27,887 nucleotides of DNA from a virus: positions 1 through 27,887 of the IMG/VR virus record IMGVR_UViG_3300043444_000022. The stretch is one strand, 5' to 3'. The notes beneath the pieces were generated by a model, which was not told the DNA's origin, did no database searches, and worked only from the letters and a program-made list of their open reading frames with translations. Shown here piece by piece: positions 21,226-27,887 of this stretch (position 1 is the first letter of the stretch; each line of letters begins with the position of its first letter). A program made the position numbers and the translations under genes.

Positions 21226-22626
21226 TTAAAACTTAAATCCACTAAATTCATCACCATTATGTATTCGTTTGCCAAAATCACTTTTATCGAACATTGGTGT
21301 ATCAACAGACTTCTTTTGCCCAGAATCAGAAAGTCCAGACTGAGCAGATACTTCAACATCATAGAGCTTCATCTTAGCTCTATCAATACCAATAACAAAA
21401 CGCTTATAATATCCTGGGTCATTATAGCGATTCTTTAATTGTTTAACAATAATCTGATTCAACTGCTCTAGTTCCTCATTACTCACAAGGGCGAACATAA
21501 AGTCAGCTGTCGCAGGGAGTCCAAAAGATTCTGAAGTGTCTTCAAGTCCTGGGTCTGAGTTTGTATATCCAGATCGAGTTGTTTGAGTTGCACTAACAAT
21601 AGGTACGTTATATTCAACTGCCAATCCCCTTAGTTCTTCAGCAATAGCCTTAACATATGTATAAGAGTTTACATTTCCACTCATTTTCATACGCTGACTT
21701 GCGCAAATATTCAAGTAGTCAATCATAATAATATCTGGTGCAAAATCACGCTTCATCTTTAGTTCTTCAAGCAAAGCACGGAAGTGACCAGCATGAGCAG
21801 AAGCAGTTGGATATTCCTTGATGATTAACTTACCTTCAGTTTTACTTGCTACTTTATCCAATCTGGAAGTGAAGATATCTTTATCGACAACCTTCAACTC
21901 GTCCATCGTTAGGTTTAGTTTGTTTGCATCAATACGTTCAGCGATTCTTTCCTCAGCCATCTCCATAGTAATATAGAGAACATTATGCCCTTGCGTTAAA
22001 CATGCACCAGCCACATGACACATAAACAAAGATTTACCAACACCAGTACCAGCCAATGCGATGTTCAGAGTTTTCTTTGAGAGTCCACCTTTTGTGATTT
22101 TGTTGAACATATCCAAGTCGAAGGCAACCTTTTCTTCAACTCGATGATAGAACTCATACCTAGAGTCAGCATCTTGTATGTAATCATGACCAACGTGATT
22201 ATCAAAAGAGATGGCAAGAGCATCACTAAGGATAGAAGGAATTGAGTCCTGCGTGTGGACTGGATCTCTACCTTCAATGATTTTGATCGAACCCAGAATC
22301 GCATTATAGACTGCCCTGTCCTTACAGAATTTTTCTGTATTTTGAATTAACCACTCTTCGTTTGGCTCTTTGTTGTCCAAAGAATTAACGAACTCTTGAA
22401 TCTCAGGAACTTCTTTATCAGTTAGTCCCTTTTGATTGGCAACTTCAATTGAGATAACTTCTTTTGAAGCTGGTTTATTATACTGCTCAAAGAACTTAAT
22501 TAGTAAAGAAGCAACCATGGCTTCTTTTCTATCAGCAAAGTATTCTTTCTTTAGATGAGGAACTACCTTTCGGCAGTATTCCTCATTGTGAATCAGGTTC
22601 GATAGGATCGCCTGTTCTATTCTCAT
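21226..22626 (-). CDS. 41: Replicative DNA helicase, T4 gp41-like (DnaB family)
   Basis: Hexameric 5'-3' helicase that unwinds the fork and partners primase gp61. It is 466 residues long (T4: 475). An N-terminal helical domain begins MRIEQAILSNL, and the RecA-type motor carries Walker A AGTGVGKS (192-199) and Walker B DIIMIDYLN (298-306). VSATQTTRSGY matches the H3 region. The C-terminus is hydrophilic and lacks the clamp-binding tail seen on the polymerase. The ATG is preferred over a GTG three codons earlier because AGGTGG lies at proper spacing. It overlaps the upstream small gene by 44 bases and is followed directly by the oxygenase of the modification cassette. Confidence 0.95.
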   Translation of the reverse strand: MRIEQAILSNLIHNEEYCRKVVPHLKKEYFADRKEAMVASLLIKFFEQYNKPASKEVISIEVANQKGLTDKEVPEIQEFVNSLDNKEPNEEWLIQNTEKFCKDRAVYNAILGSIKIIEGRDPVHTQDSIPSILSDALAISFDNHVGHDYIQDADSRYEFYHRVEEKVAFDLDMFNKITKGGLSKKTLNIALAGTGVGKSLFMCHVAGACLTQGHNVLYITMEMAEERIAERIDANKLNLTMDELKVVDKDIFTSRLDKVASKTEGKLIIKEYPTASAHAGHFRALLEELKMKRDFAPDIIMIDYLNICASQRMKMSGNVNSYTYVKAIAEELRGLAVEYNVPIVSATQTTRSGYTNSDPGLEDTSESFGLPATADFMFALVSNEELEQLNQIIVKQLKNRYNDPGYYKRFVIGIDRAKMKLYDVEVSAQSGLSDSGQKKSVDTPMFDKSDFGKRIHNGDEFSGFKF

Positions 22627-22918
22627 CAACACCACCTGTATAAGTTAAATCATTATTTTGTATACCGTAGACAATTAACTCTTGTAAGAAATCACCAAGA
22701 TACTGTTCGAATTCTTGTTTATCATATTCAACATTATTGTTTTGGTGAATCTCATAATCAAACATAATTTTAAGAGAATCATCTACTTCTTCGAAGCCAA
22801 CTCTACCGTATGAAAAAATTATACCTGAGTATGGACTTTCTGTCAATTTTATCGCATTCATACCATTGTGTTTATTTTCTAACACAACATGTGGTCTTAC
22901 AAGATTATTCGTCATCAT
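22583..22918 (-). CDS. Small protein between uvsX and helicase (positional equivalent of T4 gene 40)
   Basis: The protein of about 112 residues has mixed beta and helical character (NAIKLTESPYSGIIFSYGRV, QEFEQYLGDFLQELIVYGI) and a hydrophilic tail. I know no domain for it. It occupies the place of T4 gene 40 in the uvsX-40-41 order, but similarity to gp40 is not established. The start is uncertain: the tandem ATGATG gives MMTNN and overlaps the uvsX end by 14 bases, while an ATG 11 codons earlier (MKISSKN) is also open. Neither has a strong ribosome site, so coupling to uvsX translation is likely. Confidence 0.65.
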   Translation of the reverse strand: MMTNNLVRPHVVLENKHNGMNAIKLTESPYSGIIFSYGRVGFEEVDDSLKIMFDYEIHQNNNVEYDKQEFEQYLGDFLQELIVYGIQNNDLTYTGGVDENRTGDPIEPDSQ

Positions 22919-23972
22919 CAATGTTTGCAAGTTCTTGCTCGATATCTTCATCTTTTAAAATTTCAGAATGAGCAACCTGATACTTGTTTTTAACAAACTC
23001 ATAGAATGATTGTTGTTTTAAAATTGGCAACCAGAACTCTTTGGTATCAGTTTCTTTAACACGATACTTCTTGTCTTGAATTACACCATCTTCATCTACT
23101 TTGGCATACCAACCATTACTAGGTTTGACGACATGTCCAGATTCAAGAGCAATATCGAGTAAGCCAGACCAACGGCTAATACCACCATCAAAAGATACGC
23201 TAACAGGGATTTTTGATTTTTCACGTACATATCTCGATTTCTCTACGTTAATAATAAAGTTGTAACCAACAATTTCAGTGCCTTCTTTTTCTTGTTGACG
23301 ACCAAGAATGAAGATGTTATCAGCAGAGTAGTATGAACCAGTACCACCACCAACGATGTCTTTAGGGAACATACCAATTTCTTTGTATGTATGATTAACA
23401 ACTACACATGGAATATCTTTCATAGTCAGATATGGTGTTACCATACGCCATAGAGATTTCATCTGCTTGGCACGACTCATATCTGCAACTGACTTCGCAT
23501 CCATCGCATCTTCAACTTCTTTCTTTGAAGCCAAGTTACCGATAGAGTCAATAACGATAATCACATGGTCACCACGATCGATACCATTCAACTGTTGCAT
23601 AATATCAAACTTCAACTGCTCAACGTCCATAATTGGAGTATGAATAACACGTTCAGTATCAATACCGAAAGAGTCAAAGTAACTCTGCGGAGTACCGAAC
23701 TCAGAATCATAGAACAGAAGAACAGCGTCTTCATACTTGTCCAAGTAGGACTTAGCCATTAACAAAGAGAACGCTGTCTTAAAGTGTTTTGATGGACCAG
23801 CCCACATTGTCAAACCAGGTGTCAATCCACCATCAAGACGACCAGAAAGAGCTACGTTAATAACTGGAATGGAAGTTGGAATCATGTCCTTCTTGGTGAA
23901 GAACTTTGAACTTGATAGAACAGATGTATCTTTGATAGTACTGTTCTTTTTGATTTTATCTAAAATGCTCAT
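22905..23972 (-). CDS. uvsX: UvsX RecA-like recombinase
   Basis: Strand-exchange recombinase for recombination-dependent replication and repair. It is 355 residues long (T4 UvsX about 390). Walker A is GPSKHFKT (59-66), the distinctive UvsX form of the P-loop, and Walker B is VIIVIDS (137-143). GGGTGSYYSADNIF fits the DNA-binding loop 2 region. A highly acidic C-terminus (EDIEQELANIDDDE) matches the regulatory tail of RecA-type proteins. The ATG follows the thioredoxin stop by one base with AAAGG upstream. It is placed in the replication operon before the small gene and helicase gp41, as in T4. Confidence 0.95.
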   Translation of the reverse strand: MSILDKIKKNSTIKDTSVLSSSKFFTKKDMIPTSIPVINVALSGRLDGGLTPGLTMWAGPSKHFKTAFSLLMAKSYLDKYEDAVLLFYDSEFGTPQSYFDSFGIDTERVIHTPIMDVEQLKFDIMQQLNGIDRGDHVIIVIDSIGNLASKKEVEDAMDAKSVADMSRAKQMKSLWRMVTPYLTMKDIPCVVVNHTYKEIGMFPKDIVGGGTGSYYSADNIFILGRQQEKEGTEIVGYNFIINVEKSRYVREKSKIPVSVSFDGGISRWSGLLDIALESGHVVKPSNGWYAKVDEDGVIQDKKYRVKETDTKEFWLPILKQQSFYEFVKNKYQVAHSEILKDEDIEQELANIDDDE

Positions 23973-23973
23973 A

Positions 23974-24225
23974 TTAACCTTTCAAGAAATCTAGGAGTTG
24001 AGTTTCGTTCATAGCACCAACATTACGTTTTAGTTCTGTTTCGTTCTCATCAATAAGAATCATTGTTGGTACTGAACGAACACCATATTCTACTGAAATC
24101 TTTGGGTCGTGATCAATATCAATTTCCACAATGGGAACTGTAATTTTGTCGCCAGCATTCGCTACGACTTGTGACAACATTTTGCATGGTCCACACCATG
24201 ACGCAGAAAATTTAAGTGCCTTCAT
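23974..24225 (-). CDS. Thioredoxin-like redox protein
   Basis: The 83-residue, minimal thioredoxin fold has active site SWCGPCK (C11 and C14) and the cis-proline loop RSVPTMILID. It is shorter than the 108-residue host thioredoxin, lacking the first strand and helix, as in T4-type phage thioredoxins (NrdC). The likely role is to reduce the phage ribonucleotide reductase, whose C-terminal CxxC tail is present in NrdA. It has its own near-consensus promoter and a strong AGGAG ribosome site, and it may drive the uvsX-helicase-modification run downstream. Confidence 0.92.
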   Translation of the reverse strand: MKALKFSASWCGPCKMLSQVVANAGDKITVPIVEIDIDHDPKISVEYGVRSVPTMILIDENETELKRNVGAMNETQLLDFLKG

Positions 24226-24243
24226 TTAATCTCCTAAAATAAT

Positions 24244-24272
24244 ATTTTACTCTATGTATGTATATTTGTCAA
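24244..24272 (-). promoter_or_regulatory. Near-consensus sigma70 promoter upstream of thioredoxin
   Basis: On the minus strand TTGACA is followed after 17 bases by TAAAAT (11 of 12 consensus matches). The expected start leaves a leader of about 12 bases carrying AGGAG before the ATG, a conventional arrangement. The -10 neighbourhood AGAGTAAAAT recurs at the primase promoter. It probably drives thioredoxin, uvsX, the helicase and possibly the modification cassette from host polymerase. Confidence 0.85.
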
Positions 24273-24274
24273 GT

Positions 24275-24814
24275 TTATTTCTTTTGCGGAATGTCAAATA
24301 CAAAGGTAACTCTTACGCAGTCTCCAATGTTTTTAGCTCCATGTGGTAATTTATTGTTAAACCAAAGAAGTGTTCCTGGCTCAACAGTTACAGATTCACC
24401 ACCAACTGTATATATGTATCTACCCTGTATTGATAGGTGATACCTGTCTCGAGTTTGATAATATGTTCCAATGTCTATGTGTTCACCAACTTCACCACCA
24501 ACTGGTAGTGAGAGAAAGCCACATCTCGACCAACGCTTAAAGTGTCTACGCAAGAATCCTAATACTTCAGTATGGTGTTTGCATGCTGCTGTTGGTATGC
24601 AAATTTCAGTGTCGCCGACATACTCATTCTCATTAGTAACACCACCAACAACTAACTGCAAAACACCTGCAGAAACTTCAGGAAACCCACGATCTAACAT
24701 TGATTGAGCACCATCTACTTTAGTTTGAGCACCCCAATCTTCTGGATGTGCTTCCAACTGTTTCAGTATCTTTGAAACATTTATCCCAGTCTTAATTATT
24801 TTAATGTTAGCCAA
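24275..24814 (-). CDS. Aspartyl/asparaginyl beta-hydroxylase-like 2OG oxygenase
   Basis: The 179-residue protein has the jelly-roll pattern of the AspH family. EHIDIG gives H112-x-D114, RDRYHLSIQG and PGTLLWFNNKLPHGA follow with the distal histidine H158, and R168 in CVRVTFVFDI fits the 2-oxoglutarate-binding arginine. Relatives hydroxylate protein side chains, and phage members are of unknown substrate. I chose a TTG start inside the last codons of the polymerase gene because GGAGGA lies five bases before it. A longer TTG reading has no such site and the first in-frame ATG would remove a quarter of the protein. It is distinct from the TET/JBP-like oxygenase of the modification cassette. Confidence 0.75.
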   Translation of the reverse strand: MANIKIIKTGINVSKILKQLEAHPEDWGAQTKVDGAQSMLDRGFPEVSAGVLQLVVGGVTNENEYVGDTEICIPTAACKHHTEVLGFLRRHFKRWSRCGFLSLPVGGEVGEHIDIGTYYQTRDRYHLSIQGRYIYTVGGESVTVEPGTLLWFNNKLPHGAKNIGDCVRVTFVFDIPQKK

Positions 24815-27299
24815 AGAAATCCTCCAGACTAGATTGTTCCTCGCACTTCCAACCAAGTGGCTCGATTACAGTTTGCATAGCATCAAGGAAAGTCTTTTGA
24901 AATTGTAAATCATAATCAATGAAACTATGTAGTCCAAAATCCTTTGGTAGTTCTTGTGTGAATGCAATAACATCTTCGTTAAATGGGTTTGGTTTGCGAA
25001 CATAAACGAACTTAATCTTCTCACCCTCTTTAATTGGTTGATACTTTTTATCTAGCCCAAGTCGTTTTAGGTGGTGATTGAATAACAAAGAACCACGAAC
25101 ATGGATAGGTGTTCCTTTCGAATAGATCGGAGAACCAGCATACTGTTTCAATCCATTGACGCCACGAGGGAATGCAATATCTTCAACTGGCATCTTGAGA
25201 AACTCTTCACGAAAATCTGTGATATATTTATGTAAGTCTTTCTCAGTTCCATGTAGAATTACTTGCAGGGAGTCCTTTAGTTTATCACGAATCACTGCAG
25301 GTGTAGATGACTTGACCATCTCAAGACCCATCACCTTGACTTTAGGTTTCGCGAACTGAACACCCTCAGAGTTATGTACGTTTAGAACATAGCGTTTCTT
25401 GGCAGTCCAGATACCTTTGTCGGCAAGAACTTCTCGCTTCATTACCATCTTCTGAGAATACGCATTCATATACTCGGCTAATTCTTGATACCCCTGATCG
25501 ATAAATGGTTGGAAAACATCTTCGCAGATCTTGTCCATAAACTTAATCTTTGCAGCAGTATCTTTACCATCACATACTTTCTCAACCAAGTGTTCAAGTG
25601 TAAGATAAATTGAGTCAGTGTCAATAGCAATGACGAAATCTTTACCCTCTGTCTTGAGAGTTTTGTTAAGGAATGCGTTCAACTTATTAGCCATCCAACG
25701 AATGGACAACTGACCAGAAGTAGTAATTCCTTCAGCCATACGAATATCGAAGTATCGGAAATACTGATTACCCATCGCACCGTAAGCAGAGTTCAAAGCA
25801 ATCTTCATAGCCATCTGCAGGTTGTTAAGACGAGAGATATCTTTCAACAAGTGTTTTTGCGACTTGTCGTTTTGATATTCCTGCTCAACCTTGAGCATCT
25901 GCTTCTTGAATTTACTTCTGTCAGAATACATCTTTTCCATCAACTCTGGCATAAACCCTTTGATGTCTCTGCGATAACACCAACCATTTGCTGTTAAAGT
26001 CATATCTCTACGTTTAACATATGTAGTGTCAATCTCTTGGTTCAGCATCTTATCGACAGTTACACCAGAAACCTTTTCTGGAAGTAGAGTTTCTGGACTG
26101 ATGTTATACTGCATAATCAGGTGCGGATAGAGAGAGTTTAAGTCAAAAGAAGCAACCCACTTATGTTGGCCAACAAGTGGATCTTTAACATAAGCACCCT
26201 CAAACGATTCAGACTTAAACGAACTACTCTTTTGCGGAATAACAATGTTCTTTTTACGCAGGTGATTGTAAATGATAGCATCCCACATACGAACCTGAGA
26301 ATAAACATCTTCGTAGTTAATCTTGGCATTATACGCCATGGTCAAACACAATTCGATAAGTTTCATCTTATCTTCAAGTTGATGAACAAGTTCAACGTCA
26401 TGAATGTTATACTCAACGAATTGTTGCCAGTAATTTGTATAAAAGTCTTTGAATGATTCGCCAGGATTTTCCTTCTTCTTATCACCAAGTTCTTGTTCAG
26501 CGATGTAATCCAGACGATAAGATTCTTGTTTAGTATAGGTAAACTTTTTATACAGGTCCAAGTAGTCTAGCTGAGAAATACCATTCCACTCATAGGTAAC
26601 TTCCTCGTTGCCTTTGACGAAAATCTTACGTTCATTAATCAATGCCCATGGTGACAATTTACTTGCTGTGGTTTCACCAAGTTCACGAATAATACGTTTA
26701 GTCAGATAAGGAATATCGAAGAATGTGGTGTTCCAACCAGTGATTACGTCTGGGTAATTCTGTTGCCAGAAAATCATAAACTCTTTTAGTAGATGATGTT
26801 CATCTTGACAATGACGATAGACTACATCATCGCGACCATGAACGAAAGCTCTAGACCCGAATGTGATAATACGCTTACTACTTAAATCTTTAATAGTAAT
26901 TAGAAGGACTTCTTCGTTGGCAGTTTTAATGTCTGGAAAGCCAGAGTCAGTTGCAGTTTCGATGTCAATAGTGAAGACTTTAATCTGTTCCATATCCCAG
27001 CGAATGTCACTCTCATAAGTGTCGCTGATGTACTGTGATGTGTAGTTTGTGTTGCCATAAACATTGAACCCAGAAACATCTTTATACTTGTCAACGAAGT
27101 CACGTGTTTCGCGAAGAGTTCCTGGCTTAACTTCATCTACCACCTCACCATCTAGAGTTCGCCATTGAGACGATTCGTTTTTAGATGTAACGTAAAGTGT
27201 TGGGTAATAGTCTATCTTACGATTAACTCTCTTACCGTTTTCCAAACCTCGGACGTATAGTTTATTTCCGAAGGGAAAAACATTGGTGTAAAAAATCAT
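24807..27299 (-). CDS. 43: Family B DNA polymerase, T4 gp43-like
   Basis: Replicative polymerase with proofreading, 830 residues (T4: 898). Exonuclease motifs are D112-x-E114 (IDIETATD), N190 to D195 (NTTFFD) and Y297 to D301 (YNIHD). Polymerase motif A is DLNSLYP (386-392), motif B is KIALNSAYG (499-507) and motif C is DTDS (560-563). All catalytic residues are present, so polymerase and proofreading should both be active. The C-terminus SSLEDFFG matches the sliding-clamp-binding tail of T4/RB69 gp43. The ATG lies three bases after the exonuclease stop with a weak GGAAAA site. Its last codons hold the ribosome site and TTG start of the next gene. Confidence 0.97.
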   Translation of the reverse strand: MIFYTNVFPFGNKLYVRGLENGKRVNRKIDYYPTLYVTSKNESSQWRTLDGEVVDEVKPGTLRETRDFVDKYKDVSGFNVYGNTNYTSQYISDTYESDIRWDMEQIKVFTIDIETATDSGFPDIKTANEEVLLITIKDLSSKRIITFGSRAFVHGRDDVVYRHCQDEHHLLKEFMIFWQQNYPDVITGWNTTFFDIPYLTKRIIRELGETTASKLSPWALINERKIFVKGNEEVTYEWNGISQLDYLDLYKKFTYTKQESYRLDYIAEQELGDKKKENPGESFKDFYTNYWQQFVEYNIHDVELVHQLEDKMKLIELCLTMAYNAKINYEDVYSQVRMWDAIIYNHLRKKNIVIPQKSSSFKSESFEGAYVKDPLVGQHKWVASFDLNSLYPHLIMQYNISPETLLPEKVSGVTVDKMLNQEIDTTYVKRRDMTLTANGWCYRRDIKGFMPELMEKMYSDRSKFKKQMLKVEQEYQNDKSQKHLLKDISRLNNLQMAMKIALNSAYGAMGNQYFRYFDIRMAEGITTSGQLSIRWMANKLNAFLNKTLKTEGKDFVIAIDTDSIYLTLEHLVEKVCDGKDTAAKIKFMDKICEDVFQPFIDQGYQELAEYMNAYSQKMVMKREVLADKGIWTAKKRYVLNVHNSEGVQFAKPKVKVMGLEMVKSSTPAVIRDKLKDSLQVILHGTEKDLHKYITDFREEFLKMPVEDIAFPRGVNGLKQYAGSPIYSKGTPIHVRGSLLFNHHLKRLGLDKKYQPIKEGEKIKFVYVRKPNPFNEDVIAFTQELPKDFGLHSFIDYDLQFQKTFLDAMQTVIEPLGWKCEEQSSLEDFFG
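24820..24825 (-). promoter_or_regulatory. Ribosome site inside the polymerase tail that sets a TTG start
   Basis: GGAGGA, read on the minus strand, encodes part of the clamp-binding tail of the polymerase and lies five bases before the TTG chosen for the hydroxylase-like gene. It is among the strongest Shine-Dalgarno matches in the window and decides the start of that gene. The overlap makes coupled translation likely. Confidence 0.75.
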
Positions 27300-27302
27300 T
27301 AA

Positions 27303-27869
27303 TTATTTTCCATACATAAGCATCATAGCATCTAATGCGCAATCGTGAACAGGGTGATGTTTGATAACAGAAGCACGTTCGAACCCAGGATAATCTACAT
27401 TACAATATCCATTGGTTGAACCAGTGAAGCAATCAACAGCAGTTCTAACATCTCTATACATATTATACCCTGTTAGTAATTGCATGTCAACTTTTTTACA
27501 CAAAGAATCAATTGACATCTGGTCAAGAGAACCACGTGTCCACATTGTCATCTTATTTGCATTTGGGAATTTATTCATATAATCATGCAACATTCGGATA
27601 CCGTCTTCAGCCAAAACATCATCGCCAGATGGATCTAGAGAAACACGTCTAACATATTCATGCTGATTCTGCCACCATTCTAGTGTGCCTAGATCGACAC
27701 TTCTACCCAGTCGTTTAACTTGATCCTTGGAATTAAACTTAACGAACAATGCTCCATCCAACAAATCTTGATATGATGGGTTTTTAGTAGCATCGAAATG
27801 GACAATGGCAGCGGAGAGAATCACTGTGGTAGATTCTACACCTAAAGTTTCAACATCAAATACAAACAT
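27303..27869 (-). CDS. DEDDh 3'-5' exonuclease (DexA / Rv2179c-like)
   Basis: The 188-residue exonuclease of the DnaQ superfamily has D5-x-E7 in FVFDVETLG (motif I), a GSLDQMSID segment as probable motif II, and VHDCALDA at the C-terminus with H175 and D180 (motif III, DEDDh type). The pattern matches the Rv2179c/T4 DexA group that degrades single-stranded DNA or RNA, for example in host DNA scavenging or end trimming. A GGAG site precedes the ATG. It is three bases upstream of the polymerase gene, so the two are probably co-transcribed. It is separate from the polymerase's own proofreading domain. Confidence 0.85.
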   Translation of the reverse strand: MFVFDVETLGVESTTVILSAAIVHFDATKNPSYQDLLDGALFVKFNSKDQVKRLGRSVDLGTLEWWQNQHEYVRRVSLDPSGDDVLAEDGIRMLHDYMNKFPNANKMTMWTRGSLDQMSIDSLCKKVDMQLLTGYNMYRDVRTAVDCFTGSTNGYCNVDYPGFERASVIKHHPVHDCALDAMMLMYGK

Positions 27870-27887
27870 AAATTATCTCCAAACGTC

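Noticed and set aside
23974-23995. Thioredoxin C-terminus LLDFLKG as a fourth clamp-binding tail
   Set aside because: Thioredoxins normally end in a helix with a leucine/phenylalanine pattern of this kind, and the SSLE-x-FF form is missing, so the resemblance is explained by the fold.
1-27887. tRNA genes, CRISPR arrays, insertion sequences or attachment sites
   Set aside because: All intergenic gaps are under 100 bases and none contains a cloverleaf, spaced direct repeats or terminal inverted repeats. No transposase or integrase motif was found in any frame.

Overview
The window is a gene-dense stretch of an AT-rich tailed-phage genome of the T4 supergroup (myovirus type). Recognisable T4 homologues are DNA polymerase gp43, UvsX recombinase, helicase gp41 and primase gp61, joined by class I ribonucleotide reductase NrdA/NrdB and the flavin-dependent thymidylate synthase ThyX. 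Content resembles aquatic T4-like phages, but nothing here fixes the host. Every supported gene is on the minus strand, so transcription runs from high to low coordinates. Genes are packed with 4-base overlaps or 1-20 base gaps. No stretch above 100 bases lacks a gene, and I see no tRNA, CRISPR array, insertion sequence or integrase.

Layout in the direction of transcription. (1) 27.9-21.2 kb, replication and recombination: a DEDD 3'-5' exonuclease, family B polymerase, an aspartyl/asparaginyl-hydroxylase-like protein started from an embedded TTG, thioredoxin behind a near-consensus promoter, UvsX, a small protein at the position of T4 gene 40, and helicase gp41. (2) 21.2-17.4 kb, a probable DNA-hypermodification cassette: a TET/JBP-type 2-oxoglutarate Fe(II) oxygenase, a TagD/HldE-like cytidylyltransferase and a GT4 glycosyltransferase, followed by a zinc metallopeptidase. 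(3) 17.4-6.6 kb, probable virion or internal-head proteins: an orphan 357-residue protein, a ligase-like KxDG nucleotidyltransferase, a 1,191-residue modular protein with an N-terminal HxGH nucleotidyltransferase, further modular charged proteins (one with an AT-hook and an EF-hand), a Dps-like ferritin and two paralogous MALW proteins. (4) 6.6-4.6 kb: two conserved unknowns, then a lysis set (i-spanin, o-spanin lipoprotein, XhlA-like coiled-coil/TM protein). (5) 4.6-0 kb, nucleotide metabolism: primase, ThyX, NrdA, NrdB and the first codons of another gene.

Two observations stand out. First, the polymerase, the TET/JBP-like oxygenase and the glycosyltransferase all end in nearly the same peptide (SSLEDFFG, SSLEEFF, SSDLESFFG), which looks like the sliding-clamp-binding tail of T4-type polymerases. 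This suggests base-modification enzymes tethered to the replisome clamp so that nascent DNA is modified as it is made. Second, the large modular proteins carry gp21-type prohead-protease sites ([LI]-x-E before A, S or G) at regular 51-77 residue intervals and have N-termini resembling the T4 capsid-targeting peptide. This suggests that a polyprotein is packaged into the head and cut into small injected proteins, possibly together with nucleotidyltransferase and ligase-like enzymes.

Expression signals include sigma70-like promoters with 17-base spacers at four positions. Two of them sit so close to the start codon that the transcript would be leaderless or nearly so.
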